Notes under the pieces: generated by a model
What the model saw: only the letters and a program-made list of their open reading frames with translations
Databases searched by the model: none
Told to the model about the DNA's origin: nothing
Assembly (NCBI GenBank): GCA_021732285.1
Contig: JAKFVH010000247.1
Span: 19,791-83,790, forward strand
DNA: 64,000 nucleotides
Direction of reading: 5' to 3'
From: Reyranella sp.
Lineage (GTDB): Bacteria; Pseudomonadota; Alphaproteobacteria; Reyranellales; Reyranellaceae
In this document: piece by piece, positions 1 to 7,631 of the stretch
Layout: each line of letters begins with the position of its first letter
Numbering within the stretch: position 1 is the stretch's first letter
Position numbers and translations under genes: made by a program

Positions 1-1
1 C

Positions 2-556
2 AAGGAGTTGGTCGAACTCGCCCGCGCGAAGCCCGGCGCCTTGAGCTACGCCTCGCAGGGCATCGGCTCGAGCGGCCACATCGCCGGCGAGCAGTTCCGT
101 CTCCTGACCAAGACCGACATCGTGCACGTGCCCTACAAGGGCGCGGCGCCGGCGCTGCAGGACCTCATCGCCGGCCGCGTGGCGATGATGTTCGACATCG
201 TGCCGTTCGCGCTCCAGCACATCCGCGACGGCAGCGTGCGCGGCCTGGCCGTTGCCGCGCCCGAGCGCGTTCCGGTGCTGCCCGACATCCCGACCATGGC
301 CGAGGCCGGCTATCCGGGCGTGCAGGGCGGCGCATGGTTCGCGCTGTTCGCGCCGGCCGGCACGCCGCCCGCCATCATCGACCTTTTGAACAAGGCGGGC
401 CGCGAGGCGTTCAACGCGCCGGACGTGCGCGAGAAGCTCGAGCCGCGCGGCGTCGTCCTCGTGCTGGGCTCGCCGGCCGAGCTCGGCGCCTGGGTTGCGG
501 CCGATACCGAGCGCTGGGCGAAGGTGATCCGCGAAGCGGGGATCAAGCTCGAATAG
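2..556 (+). CDS. Tripartite tricarboxylate transporter receptor (Bug/TctC family), 5' end cut by the window
   Basis: This is the C-terminal 184 residues of a periplasmic solute receptor of the Bug/TctC family, which delivers small carboxylates to a TctA/TctB permease. The reading frame is open from base 2, so the true start lies upstream. Family features visible are the loop 'SSGHIAGEQF', the 'VPYKGAAPALQDLIAGRVAMMFD' region (quoted here only as a landmark near residues 46-68), and the closing segments 'PDIPTMAEAGYPG' and 'WFALFAPAGTPPAI'. Full-length members are about 320 residues, so roughly 40% is missing. No tctA or tctB gene is in the window. Such receptors are often orphans and very numerous in some proteobacteria. 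The substrate cannot be inferred. Confidence 0.9.
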   Translation, partial: KELVELARAKPGALSYASQGIGSSGHIAGEQFRLLTKTDIVHVPYKGAAPALQDLIAGRVAMMFDIVPFALQHIRDGSVRGLAVAAPERVPVLPDIPTMAEAGYPGVQGGAWFALFAPAGTPPAIIDLLNKAGREAFNAPDVREKLEPRGVVLVLGSPAELGAWVAADTERWAKVIREAGIKLE

Positions 557-559
557 GTG

Positions 560-1081
560 TCAGTGGGCGAGTGTGCGGTGCGGGTCCCGGCCGTGCGTCA
601 TGTCGAGATGGATCGATTTCGGCGCCTTGTAGAAGCGCACGACGATGTAGCGGGCGGCGAGGTATGCGGCGAGAAACGTCGCCCCGGCCGCAAGCACGCC
701 GAAGCCGCTCGACTGGCGTCCCATCAGGCTGGAGGTGACGAACCGCAGCAGCGCCAGCAGCAATAGAAGTGCCGCCGCGGTGCAGCCGTCCCAGGCCGGC
801 GGCACGCGGATCAGCAGGCGGCCGTGGTCCTGGTTCACCTTCTTGAGCGCGCCCGCGGTCCCGCCCGCTAAAAGGCCGATGACGATGACGGCGGCCCATA
901 GCTCGAAGCGTTTGCCCGGTGACACGGCCACCAGCACCACCGCCGCCAGCACGGCAAATGTCGCCGGAGTTGCCCACTCGAGCCGGGTGGCGGCCTTGCC
1001 GCCGAATTCGAAGCGTATCGTCCACAGGGCGAGGGCGGCCAGCAGCACGGCCACCAGGTGGGAGATGAAGGGGACGCTCAT
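560..1081 (-). CDS. Small integral membrane protein of unknown function
   Basis: The gene encodes 173 residues. Several hydrophobic segments are visible: about residues 5-22, 38-52, 60-78, 102-118 and 128-148. It therefore looks like a four- or five-span inner-membrane protein. The C-terminal tail is polar and His-rich. The N-terminus has no cleavable-looking signal distinct from the first span. It lies tail to tail with the TctC receptor (3 bases apart). I do not recognise the family and assign no function. The ATG at 1081 is the only start that keeps the first span. Confidence 0.6.
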   Translation of the reverse strand: MSVPFISHLVAVLLAALALWTIRFEFGGKAATRLEWATPATFAVLAAVVLVAVSPGKRFELWAAVIVIGLLAGGTAGALKKVNQDHGRLLIRVPPAWDGCTAAALLLLLALLRFVTSSLMGRQSSGFGVLAAGATFLAAYLAARYIVVRFYKAPKSIHLDMTHGRDPHRTLAH

Positions 1082-1262
1082 GTAGCGGTCAGCCGCTTTC
1101 GTCGGCGCCCGTCAACGGCGCCACGATGCCATGCCCCTTCATGTTGCCTCGTCCCCTGTTCATTGCTCAGGTGTTAGCATACGCGCTGCAATCGCCCGCG
1201 CCTAGCCGTACCGTTCAGCCGGACCCCTTCGTCACGGCATGGTCATAGGCATTGACCGACGC

Positions 1263-1280
1263 GATTGTCATTGGACAATC
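1263..1280. promoter_or_regulatory. Inverted repeat upstream of cdd, possible operator
   Basis: GATTGTC (1263-1269) and GACAATC (1274-1280) form a perfect 7-bp inverted repeat with a 4-base spacer, 46 bases before the cdd start. A TTGACC hexamer at 1252-1257 could be a -35 box, which would place the repeat over the -10 region. The repeat is seen directly. The operator role is inferred. Confidence 0.35.
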
Positions 1281-1325
1281 ATAGGGAGATAGTATGATGT
1301 GAACTACAACCACAGGAGGCCGAGC

Positions 1326-2237
1326 ATGCCGATTTCAGCCCACAAGCTCGAGCAGGCGCTGTCGCGGGTGCCGAAGATCGCGGCGGCGGTGAAGCGGATC
1401 ATGCTCGATCCGTCCTATCGCGGCGTGATCAGCGCGGCTGAGGCGGCCGAGCTCGAGCAGCAATCCGGCATGAACCCCTGGCAGCTCGCCTATTCCCTGG
1501 TGCCGGCGGCGCAGCTCTATGCCGTGACGCCGATCTCGAACTACAACGTCGGCGCCGTGGCCGTCGGGCTGACGGGCGCTCTCTACTACGGCGCGAACCT
1601 GGAAGTGGCCGGCCAGGCCTTGAGCTTCACCCTCCATGCCGAGCAGTCGGCGACCTCCAACGCCTGGATCAACGGCGAGCAGGGGCTGAACTACCTCGCC
1701 ATATCTGCGGCGCCGTGCGGCTATTGCCGCCAGTTCCTCTATGAACTCGTCGACGCGGCCACGCTGCAGATCGTCCTGCCCGATGCCAGCGGAAATCCGC
1801 AGCCGGAGCTGCTGACCGATTACCTGCCCGATGCCTTCGGCCCGGCGGACCTCGGCATCCAGGGCGGCCTCATGCAGCCGCAGATCAACGGCGTGACGGT
1901 TGCCGGCACGCTCGATCCCACGGCGATGGCCGCCCTCGACGCGGCGAACGCCGCCTACTGTCCTTACACCAAGAGCTTTGCCGGCGTGGCCCTGCTCACG
2001 GCCAACGGCACGATCTGCGTCGGCCAGTACGCCGAGAACGCCGCCTACAATCCGGCGATGTCGCCGCTGGAGGCCGCTCTGTCGCAAGTCGCGTTCACCG
2101 GCCAGACCTGGGCGTCGATCACCGAGGCGGCGCTGGTGCAGGCGCCGGGGCTTGCCGATCAGACGGGCGCCACGCTGACGCTGCTGGGCAGCGTCACCAA
2201 CGTGCCGCTCTCCGTCTACCCGGGCACGGTCGGCTGA
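1326..2237 (+). CDS. cdd: Cytidine deaminase, homodimeric E. coli type
   Basis: This enzyme deaminates cytidine and deoxycytidine to uridine and deoxyuridine in pyrimidine salvage. The 303-residue protein has the two-domain length of E. coli Cdd (294 residues) rather than the short tetrameric type. The zinc site is complete: His104-Ala-Glu106 (HAEQ) and Cys131-Gly-Tyr-Cys134 (PCGYCRQ), almost the same numbering as E. coli His102, Glu104, Cys129 and Cys132. The C-terminal half is the degenerate second deaminase domain. I chose the ATG at 1326 because AGGAGG lies 9 bases upstream. An in-frame upstream start at 1299 would be read through that ribosome binding site. It converges with the dgoK gene and looks monocistronic. 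Confidence 0.93.
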   Translation: MPISAHKLEQALSRVPKIAAAVKRIMLDPSYRGVISAAEAAELEQQSGMNPWQLAYSLVPAAQLYAVTPISNYNVGAVAVGLTGALYYGANLEVAGQALSFTLHAEQSATSNAWINGEQGLNYLAISAAPCGYCRQFLYELVDAATLQIVLPDASGNPQPELLTDYLPDAFGPADLGIQGGLMQPQINGVTVAGTLDPTAMAALDAANAAYCPYTKSFAGVALLTANGTICVGQYAENAAYNPAMSPLEAALSQVAFTGQTWASITEAALVQAPGLADQTGATLTLLGSVTNVPLSVYPGTVG

Positions 2238-2243
2238 GCTTTC

Positions 2244-3170
2244 TCATCGGGCTCCCCAGATTTTTTGGGCGGCCTTGGCGAGGCCGCGCCGCGATGCCTG
2301 CTCGGCATCGACCGTCGTCACGTCGAGACCCTGCGCGCCGAGCGCCGACTCATAAAGCCGGCCGAGCGCGCCGGCTGCGATCAGCCGCACCGATCGCAGC
2401 GACCCGTGTCGGCCCATCGCATCGGCGAGCTCGCTTCCGATCAGGAGACCCGACAGCCGCGCCGCGCCGTCGGCGCGTTGCTCGAAGCCTAAAAGCTGGG
2501 CGGCGCGTAGCCGGAACAGCGACGCGGTGAGGGCCGTCGGCGCCGCCAGTGCCGTCGACACGCCGTCGCGAAAGGGCTGGCTGTCGGCCGGAGAAGCCGC
2601 CGCTTCGACGGCGTGCAGCAGGATGCTGTGCTGCGCGATCACCGAGAACAGCTCGCCGGTCATGTAGGTCGAGAATTCGACGATGCGGCCGTCTTCGATC
2701 CTGATCCATTTGCTGTGCGTGCCGGGGATGCAGACCAGGCCGCTGAAGTCCGGTTCGGTCACGCCCAGAAGCTGCGTTTCCTCCCCGCGCATGACGTCGG
2801 GCGCGTCGGCGCGCCCCTGGGCGATGCCGGGCAGGATGCGGATGTCGCCCCCAATGTCGCTCGGCGCGTCGACCCGGATGGCGCCCTCGTGCAGGGCATC
2901 GAGTCGCGTCGGCGTCTTGAGATAAGGCGCTTCGACCCAGCCCTGCCGCGCCCCCGCCATGCCGCAGATCAGGACAGGCGCTGCCTCGGGCGCACCGAGC
3001 CGGGCGAGGTGATCGCGCAGCACCGGGGCGAAGCTGGCACCGCCGGCGCAATGCAGCATGCCTTCGCCGCCGCGGCTTTCCGCCAGCGCCTCGCCGTCGG
3101 CTGACATCAGCCAGCCGCGAAAGCTGCTGGTGCCCCAGTCGACGACGACGAAACGTTCAGCAGGGTTCAC
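2244..3170 (-). CDS. dgoK: 2-dehydro-3-deoxygalactonokinase
   Basis: This kinase phosphorylates 2-dehydro-3-deoxy-D-galactonate at O6 in the De Ley-Doudoroff branch of galactose and galactonate breakdown. The 308-residue protein opens with the family's ATP-binding motif 'VVDWGTSSFRGWLM' and has 'GMAGARQGW', 'MRGEETQLLG' and 'CIPGTHSKW', all typical of DgoK. The start is GTG at 3170, which overlaps the stop of the upstream acyl carrier gene as GTGA, so the two are translationally coupled. The usual partner aldolase (dgoA) and dehydratase (dgoD) are absent from the window. An enolase-superfamily enzyme occurs only at 20.9 kb. Pairing with an acyl carrier protein is unexpected. Confidence 0.9.
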   Translation of the reverse strand: MNPAERFVVVDWGTSSFRGWLMSADGEALAESRGGEGMLHCAGGASFAPVLRDHLARLGAPEAAPVLICGMAGARQGWVEAPYLKTPTRLDALHEGAIRVDAPSDIGGDIRILPGIAQGRADAPDVMRGEETQLLGVTEPDFSGLVCIPGTHSKWIRIEDGRIVEFSTYMTGELFSVIAQHSILLHAVEAAASPADSQPFRDGVSTALAAPTALTASLFRLRAAQLLGFEQRADGAARLSGLLIGSELADAMGRHGSLRSVRLIAAGALGRLYESALGAQGLDVTTVDAEQASRRGLAKAAQKIWGAR

Positions 3171-3433
3171 CGGGCAGTGAGGGTTGTCGTTGCGCCCTTG
3201 CCGACGCTCGCCGTCACGCAGGCGAGGATGTCGGCCACCGTGTGCAGGCGCGATGCCTGATCGTCGGAGATGTCGATCTTGAACTCGTCCTCGAGCGACA
3301 TCACCACCTCGACGCGGTCGAGGCTGGTGGCGCCGAGATCCTCTTCCAGGGTGGCCGCCTCGGTGATGCGCTCGTTGGCGACGTGGAACTGCTGGGCGAT
3401 GACCCGGCTCACACGATCCCGCAGGTTGTCCAT
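3167..3433 (-). CDS. Acyl carrier protein, stand-alone
   Basis: This 88-residue protein is a carrier that would hold acyl groups on 4'-phosphopantetheine. The attachment region reads 'DLGATSLDRVEVVMSLEDEF' with Ser37 as the predicted attachment serine; the usual Asp before that serine is Thr here. The rest follows the four-helix ACP pattern, ending with a short Ala/Thr-rich tail. The frame is open further upstream to 3730, but the ATG at 3433 starts the domain exactly and GGGAGGC lies just before it. It overlaps dgoK by 4 bases. No acyl-ACP enzyme is nearby, so its client pathway is unknown. The primary fatty-acid ACP would be expected elsewhere, next to fabF. Confidence 0.85.
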   Translation of the reverse strand: MDNLRDRVSRVIAQQFHVANERITEAATLEEDLGATSLDRVEVVMSLEDEFKIDISDDQASRLHTVADILACVTASVGKGATTTLTAR

Positions 3434-3506
3434 GATCTGCCTCCCGTCCTTCTCGAGTAACAGGCTGCCGACCCGTTTGTTGCAGGAAATCGCCTTAATT
3501 ACGGCC

Positions 3507-3752
3507 CTAGGCGTCGAAACGGCCGCCCTTGCCGGCGGCGAGGAACTGCCGCGCCCGCTCGTCGGTGGGCCATGCCTCGATGCGACCGATCCAGGCGCTG
3601 TAGCTGTCGTGCTCCTGGTCGGACGCCGCGCCGTCCTCGATCGCCTTGACCGTGTCGACGGCAAGGCCGAGCCCGGCGGCCATGGTCTCGCGCGAGGCGC
3701 CGAGCCGCCGGCGACGGTCGGAGAGGGCAATAACCTGTTCGGGTCTGTTCAT
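3507..3752 (-). CDS. Small helix-turn-helix-like protein
   Basis: The 81-residue product has a segment at about residues 12-42 (RRRLGASRETMAAGLGLAVD, then TVKAIEDG) that looks like the first helices of a Cro/XRE-type helix-turn-helix. The remainder, including 'AWIGRIEAWP' and 'ARQFLAAG', is helical. AAGGA sits 8 bases before the ATG at 3752. It could be a small DNA-binding regulator or an antitoxin-like protein, but no toxin partner is visible. Overlapping frames in both directions are less protein-like. Confidence 0.5.
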   Translation of the reverse strand: MNRPEQVIALSDRRRRLGASRETMAAGLGLAVDTVKAIEDGAASDQEHDSYSAWIGRIEAWPTDERARQFLAAGKGGRFDA

Positions 3753-3988
3753 CGATCATCCTTGGGCGAAACGGCCCGGCCTTTCAAGCCGGGACGGCGG
3801 ATGGTCACGGTGGGCTTGGCCTGCTATTGCTGAGGCAAGGCGGTCTCGTCCGCCTGTTGCCGCGCCGCCGGGGCCGGAAAGGAACCTTTTAGACATCGTT
3901 ACGCCGTCGGCGGGTCATTTCGCCGGCGCCTCAACACGCGTGTGCGTCCTCGCCGCCCCCTCCACCAAGGGGCCACCAAGGAGAAGGT

Positions 3989-4210
3989 ATGTTCGAAAAG
4001 ACCCAGACTGCGCCCGCCCTGCGGCCTCCCTCCAAGGAGGCCATCCTCAAGCAGGCCGATGGTTTCCGCGACCTCGCCCGCCGGGCGCGGCGCCTGATGG
4101 AAACGATGTCCGACGAGGGCGACCGCCGTCGCCTCACCCGCTACGGCGAGGAGCTCGATGAAAGCGCGGCCCGCCTGGAAAGGGCGGCGGTCGGCGCCAA
4201 GACCGGCTGA
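3989..4210 (+). CDS. Small helical protein of unknown function
   Basis: This gene encodes 73 residues that are strongly charged and helical, with many Arg, Glu and Ala. A good ribosome binding site (AAGGAGAAGG) ends just before the ATG. There is no signal peptide or membrane segment. It resembles the many short alphaproteobacterial proteins with no assigned role. It converges with the cyclase gene. The 236 bases before it (3753-3988) hold no recognisable element. Confidence 0.55.
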   Translation: MFEKTQTAPALRPPSKEAILKQADGFRDLARRARRLMETMSDEGDRRRLTRYGEELDESAARLERAAVGAKTG

Positions 4211-4228
4211 AGCACCGGCTCAGCCGCC

Positions 4229-5137
4229 TCAGTCGTAACGGACGACCAGTTCGATATCGCCCAGCCTCAGCATCGATCCCGGCTCCAGAGGCAGTATCAG
4301 CCCGGGCGCGATCGGCGTGCCGTTGATCGCCGTCCCGTTGGTCGATCCGACATCCTCGATCTGCAGCGTGTTGTTCGTGCCCATGCTCAAGCGCGCGTGG
4401 CGCCTGGACACCGATTCGTTCGCCAGCACGAGATCGCATTGCGTCGAATCGCGGCCGATCAGCACGCCCTGGTCGCGCTTCACCAGGTCGTCCACTTCCA
4501 CGCCGAAGCCGATCTTGTGCCCGCCGGGGTCGACGCCGTGGAAATGGAAGACCTTGCGCAAGCTGGCCGGCCGGATCTGCACGGTGATGGCGGTCATGCG
4601 CGCCCGCACCTTGTAGATGTGCAGCGGCCGGCTGACATGCTTGGCGCGATGCTCGCCGTCGTCGACATAGGCATAGTCGTCGTGCAGCTTGGCCACGTCG
4701 CGCACCGCGCGCGAGACGGCGATGCCGCCCGGTTCGGCCAGCACCTGGATGCGTTCGGCGAGGTTCACGCCGTCGCCGAAGATGTCGTGCACCGCTTCGT
4801 CGAAGATGATCTCGCCGAGATGGATGCCGATACGGAACAGCAGCCGCTGGTTCTCGTCGAGCTCCTCGTTGAACCGCGCCATGCCCTCCTGGATGTCGAT
4901 CGCCACCTGGACGGCGGCGGCCGGCGAGCTGAACTCGGCCAGGATGGAATCGCCCGTGGTGTGGACCAGCATGCCGCCGGCGCCTTCGATGGCCGGCCGC
5001 CAGATCTTGTCGCGCGCCGCGCGGAGGTGCTCGAAGGTCAGGTCCTCCTCGCGCTGCACCAGGCGCACGAAACCCGCGAGGTCGGCATGCAGGATCGCAG
5101 ACAGTCGCCGTTCGGAACGTGCCATGACCACGGACAA
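4229..5137 (-). CDS. Class III adenylate/guanylate cyclase with C-terminal FHA domain
   Basis: The 302-residue cytosolic protein joins two signalling modules. Residues 10-178 form a class III nucleotidyl cyclase domain with both metal-binding aspartates in place (Asp19 in 'ILHADLAGF' and Asp63 in 'TTGDSILAEF') and the Asn125/Arg129 pair of 'GVNLAERI'. Residues 222-302 form a forkhead-associated domain with Gly228-Arg229, 'ESVSRRHARL' and 'GSTNGT', the phosphothreonine-binding core. The FHA domain suggests that a Ser/Thr kinase controls or recruits the cyclase. No kinase is nearby. I used the ATG at 5137; Met5 (5125) is an alternative. Whether it makes cAMP, cGMP or something else cannot be read from sequence alone. 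Confidence 0.88.
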   Translation of the reverse strand: MSVVMARSERRLSAILHADLAGFVRLVQREEDLTFEHLRAARDKIWRPAIEGAGGMLVHTTGDSILAEFSSPAAAVQVAIDIQEGMARFNEELDENQRLLFRIGIHLGEIIFDEAVHDIFGDGVNLAERIQVLAEPGGIAVSRAVRDVAKLHDDYAYVDDGEHRAKHVSRPLHIYKVRARMTAITVQIRPASLRKVFHFHGVDPGGHKIGFGVEVDDLVKRDQGVLIGRDSTQCDLVLANESVSRRHARLSMGTNNTLQIEDVGSTNGTAINGTPIAPGLILPLEPGSMLRLGDIELVVRYD

Positions 5138-5332
5138 GGACCCAGCCAGGAAGGGGACGAAAGCCTAGACGCGCCGGGGCATGTGCCGCCCGCAGCGTGA
5201 TGGGGAATTTTCATGCCGCGGCAGCCTGCCTGTCAATTCGGGCCTGCACGGCACAATAAAATGGGCGCTCTCCGCACAGTCTGTGCCATCCGGCTGCTCC
5301 GGTGCCTGCTGCGCGCTATGATGGAGGCCCAT

Positions 5333-5463
5333 TCCTCCCCAGCGAAGCTGGGGAGGTGTCGGCGTTCTTACGCCGACGGAGGGGTCATGAGCGTCATCGC
5401 TGGTGGTCATGACCCCTCCGCCCGCTACGCGGGCACCTCCCCATCGTGGACGATGGGGAGGAA
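5333..5463. repeat. Modular palindromic interspersed repeat, family A copy 1
   Basis: This copy fills most of the 346-base gap before the phosphodiesterase gene. It is a chain of hairpins: CCTCCCCAGCGAAGCTGGGGAGG, then a GTCGGCG...CGCCGAC stem, then GGAGGGGTCATGA facing TCATGACCCCTCC, then a GCCCGC/GCGGGC stem, then CCTCCCCATCG...CGATGGGGAGG. Related copies lie at 26450, 28276, 34776 and 37619. All five are intergenic. Confidence 0.85.
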
Positions 5464-5483
5464 GATGGATATCGGGTTCGACC

Positions 5484-5951
5484 ATGAGAATTGGCATCAT
5501 TTCGGATACCCATGGTCTTTTGCGTCCCGAAGCCGTCGAACGGCTCGCGGGCGTCGATCACATCATCCATGCCGGCGATATCGGCCGCCCGGACGTGATC
5601 TCGGAGCTGCGCAGGATCGCACCGGTCACGGCGGTAAGAGGCAACATCGACCGGGACGAGTGGGCGGCTGGATACCTTCAGACGGAGCTCGTGAAGCTGG
5701 GCGGCCGGTTCTTCTACGTGCTGCACAACCTCGCGCAGCTCGACCTCGATCCCGTCGCGGCCGGCATCGATGTCGTCGTCTCGGGCCATTCGCATCAGCC
5801 CAGGATCGAAACCGTCGACGGCGTGGTCTACCTCAATCCGGGAAGCGCCGGCCCACGCCGGTTCAGCCTGCCCATCGCCCTCGCGACGCTCGATCTTTCG
5901 GGCAAAGAGATTCGACCGTGCATCGTCAGTCTTGAATCGCGATCATTGTGA
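5484..5951 (+). CDS. YfcE-like metallophosphoesterase
   Basis: The 155-residue protein belongs to the YfcE/MJ0936 family of small phosphodiesterases, which hydrolyse model phosphodiesters and possibly cyclic nucleotides. The two-metal site is complete: 'DTHG' at residues 8-11, 'HAGDIG', the Asn-containing 'VRGNID', 'LHN' and 'SGHSHQP'. The C-terminal 'YLNPGSAGPRR' is also typical. I chose the ATG at 5484 because family members begin with 'MRIGIISDTHG'. Upstream codons belong to repeat DNA. Its closeness to the cyclase gene is suggestive, but the two are on opposite strands. Confidence 0.87.
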   Translation: MRIGIISDTHGLLRPEAVERLAGVDHIIHAGDIGRPDVISELRRIAPVTAVRGNIDRDEWAAGYLQTELVKLGGRFFYVLHNLAQLDLDPVAAGIDVVVSGHSHQPRIETVDGVVYLNPGSAGPRRFSLPIALATLDLSGKEIRPCIVSLESRSL

Positions 5952-6704
5952 TGCGTCCCACGAATAGCCGAGCCCGGTGATGCTCCTGATGGCCTGAAAG
6001 TCGGGATCGATCGCCTGGAACTTGCGGCGCAGCCGCTTGATCATGGTGCGCACGTTCAGCTTGAAGCCGCGCTCGCCGTCGCCGGCGACGAAGCCCGCAT
6101 AGTGCACCTGGTCGTAGATCGCACGGTAGGTCACGGGCTGGCCGGCATTCGCCACCAGCAGGCCCACGATCCTTTGCTCGACGACGGTGAGCCCGACCTC
6201 GCGGCCGCGCCATTCGGCCCGCCCCTTGTGTGCCTGCAGGAGCAGGGGGCCGGAGATGACCGGCTCCGGTTCCGGCTCCGGCCGCGCGATGTCTGCCCGC
6301 ACGAGCAGGCGCATGCGCGGCACCAGCACATCGATGCCGCGCGCCTTGTCGACGAAGTCGATGGCGCCGCCCTGCAGCGCGGCGAGCTCGCGATGCACCG
6401 GGGCGCGGCCGGTCAGGATGATGACGGGCCGGTTGCGGTCCTTCACGAGCAGCCGCCGCAGGACTTCCAGGCCCTGCAACCGGGGCAGCGTCCAGTCGAG
6501 CAGCACCAGCTCGGCCACAAGGCCCTGCGCCAGGGCGGCGAGGCAGGATTCGCCGTCGGCGAAGGCATGCACCTTGAAGCCGTGATCGCCGAGCTCCGCC
6601 GCCAGCGTTTCGCGATAGAGGTCGTCGTCATCGACCAGCGCGACCGGCGTCATCGCGCCGGCCGACAGGCCTGCCCGCGACCCCGGACCTAGAACCAGAC
6701 TCAT
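5943..6704 (-). CDS. Orphan OmpR/ChvI-like response regulator
   Basis: The 253-residue protein has an N-terminal receiver domain (about 20-140) and a C-terminal winged-helix DNA-binding domain (about 165-253). Receiver residues are intact: Asp25-28 acidic cluster, phospho-acceptor Asp70 in 'LVLLDWTLP', the Thr of 'IILTG' and the Lys of 'DFVDKARG'. The winged helix carries 'LTVVEQRIVGLLV' and 'KLNVRTMIKRLRRKF', ending 'SITGLGYSWD'. No histidine kinase gene is adjacent. I start it at the ATG at 6704; Met18 (6653), directly before the receiver fold, is equally possible. The frame stays open far upstream, but that extension is arginine-rich shadow sequence. It overlaps the phosphodiesterase gene by 9 bases, tail to tail. 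Confidence 0.87.
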   Translation of the reverse strand: MSLVLGPGSRAGLSAGAMTPVALVDDDDLYRETLAAELGDHGFKVHAFADGESCLAALAQGLVAELVLLDWTLPRLQGLEVLRRLLVKDRNRPVIILTGRAPVHRELAALQGGAIDFVDKARGIDVLVPRMRLLVRADIARPEPEPEPVISGPLLLQAHKGRAEWRGREVGLTVVEQRIVGLLVANAGQPVTYRAIYDQVHYAGFVAGDGERGFKLNVRTMIKRLRRKFQAIDPDFQAIRSITGLGYSWDASQ

Positions 6705-6904
6705 GTGCCCCCGTCTTCGCCCCACTCCCCGAGGCGCTTCCGAAAATGGGCACAAGGCGTGCGAAAAATGAGGCTGTCGGGCCGCCGTTCGTCGAGGATT
6801 CCGGCGGATTGGGCGAGGGGGCCGCGTAACGCTTTGCCTCGTCCCTTCGTCTTCCAGGCAGGCGGCAGCGGCCTGTCGCTCGGCCTTCTTGGGTGGGCTC
6901 TTGA

Positions 6905-6925
6905 ATAACCCATCAGATGGGTTAT
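6905..6925. promoter_or_regulatory. Perfect 21-base palindrome before the DUF4160/DUF2442 pair
   Basis: ATAACCCATC and GATGGGTTAT form 10-bp arms around a single central A, ending six bases before the ATG at 6932. Its position over the start region fits an operator for autorepression, as is usual for toxin-antitoxin pairs. The palindrome is seen directly; repressor binding is inferred. Confidence 0.55.
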
Positions 6926-6931
6926 CTTCGT

Positions 6932-7195
6932 ATGCCGACCGTCCACCGTGCCGGAAACCTGCGTTTCGTCGTCTTCCTCGACGATCATGGCCCGCCGCAC
7001 GTTCATGTTTTCGCGCCGGGCGGCGAGGCGAAGTTGTTGCTCGGAGAGGCCGACGGTCGGCCGGTGCTGGATTGGGCTCGGGGGATGGATCGCGGCAGCC
7101 TGCGATGGGCGATGACCGAGACCCTGGCGCATCGCGGCAAGCTGCTTCTCGCCTGGCATCGTCTGCACGGCGCCGACGGCGAGGAAGAGGAGTGA
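6932..7195 (+). CDS. DUF4160-family protein
   Basis: The 87-residue product begins with the DUF4160 hallmark pattern: 'MPTVHRAGNLRFVVFLDDH' followed by 'PPHVHVF'. DUF4160 genes are commonly followed by a DUF2442 gene, as here, and the pair is often listed as a toxin-antitoxin-like module, though the biochemical activity is not established. I place the start at 6932, which matches the family N-terminus. The ATG at 6917 lies inside the palindrome. Only 4 bases separate it from the next gene. Confidence 0.75.
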   Translation: MPTVHRAGNLRFVVFLDDHGPPHVHVFAPGGEAKLLLGEADGRPVLDWARGMDRGSLRWAMTETLAHRGKLLLAWHRLHGADGEEEE

Positions 7196-7199
7196 GAAC

Positions 7200-7631
7200 A
7201 TGGCAAGCGGATGGTCGAAGGCCGAGATGGACAAGGAGATCGACCGCGCCCTCGCGCGCGGCCGGCGGCTCACGCGTGATGAACCGCGGGCGGCGAGCGC
7301 GCGCTATGACCGTCGCACGCGGCGCATGATCGTCGAGCTGACCAATGGCTGCAGCTTCGTCTTTCCGCCGCGCGCACTGCAGGGCATGGCGCAGGCCAAG
7401 GAGGCCGCGCTGGCTGATGTCGAGATCCTGGGCCAGGGCCATGCGCTGCATTGGCCGCAACTCGATGCCGACTTCACCGTGCCCGGATTGCTGATGGGCG
7501 TGTTCGGCACGCGCGTCTGGATGGCGTCCGAGCTCGCGCGCCGCGCCGGACAATCGAAGTCGCCGGCCAAGGCGGCGGCCGCTCGCGCCAACGGCCGCAA
7601 GGGCGGACGTCCTCGACGCAAGGCGGCGTGA
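7200..7631 (+). CDS. DUF2442-family protein, partner of the DUF4160 gene
   Basis: The 143-residue protein carries a DUF2442 domain at about residues 35-110, seen in 'RRMIVELTNGCSFVFPPRAL' and 'HWPQLDADFTVPGLLMGVFG'. The C-terminus is a basic Lys/Arg/Ala-rich tail (about 115-143) suited to binding nucleic acid. GAGTGAGA precedes the ATG. Together with the upstream DUF4160 gene it forms a two-gene operon behind a perfect palindrome. By analogy with antitoxins this subunit is the better candidate for the DNA-binding repressor; that is inference. Confidence 0.75.
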   Translation: MASGWSKAEMDKEIDRALARGRRLTRDEPRAASARYDRRTRRMIVELTNGCSFVFPPRALQGMAQAKEAALADVEILGQGHALHWPQLDADFTVPGLLMGVFGTRVWMASELARRAGQSKSPAKAAAARANGRKGGRPRRKAA

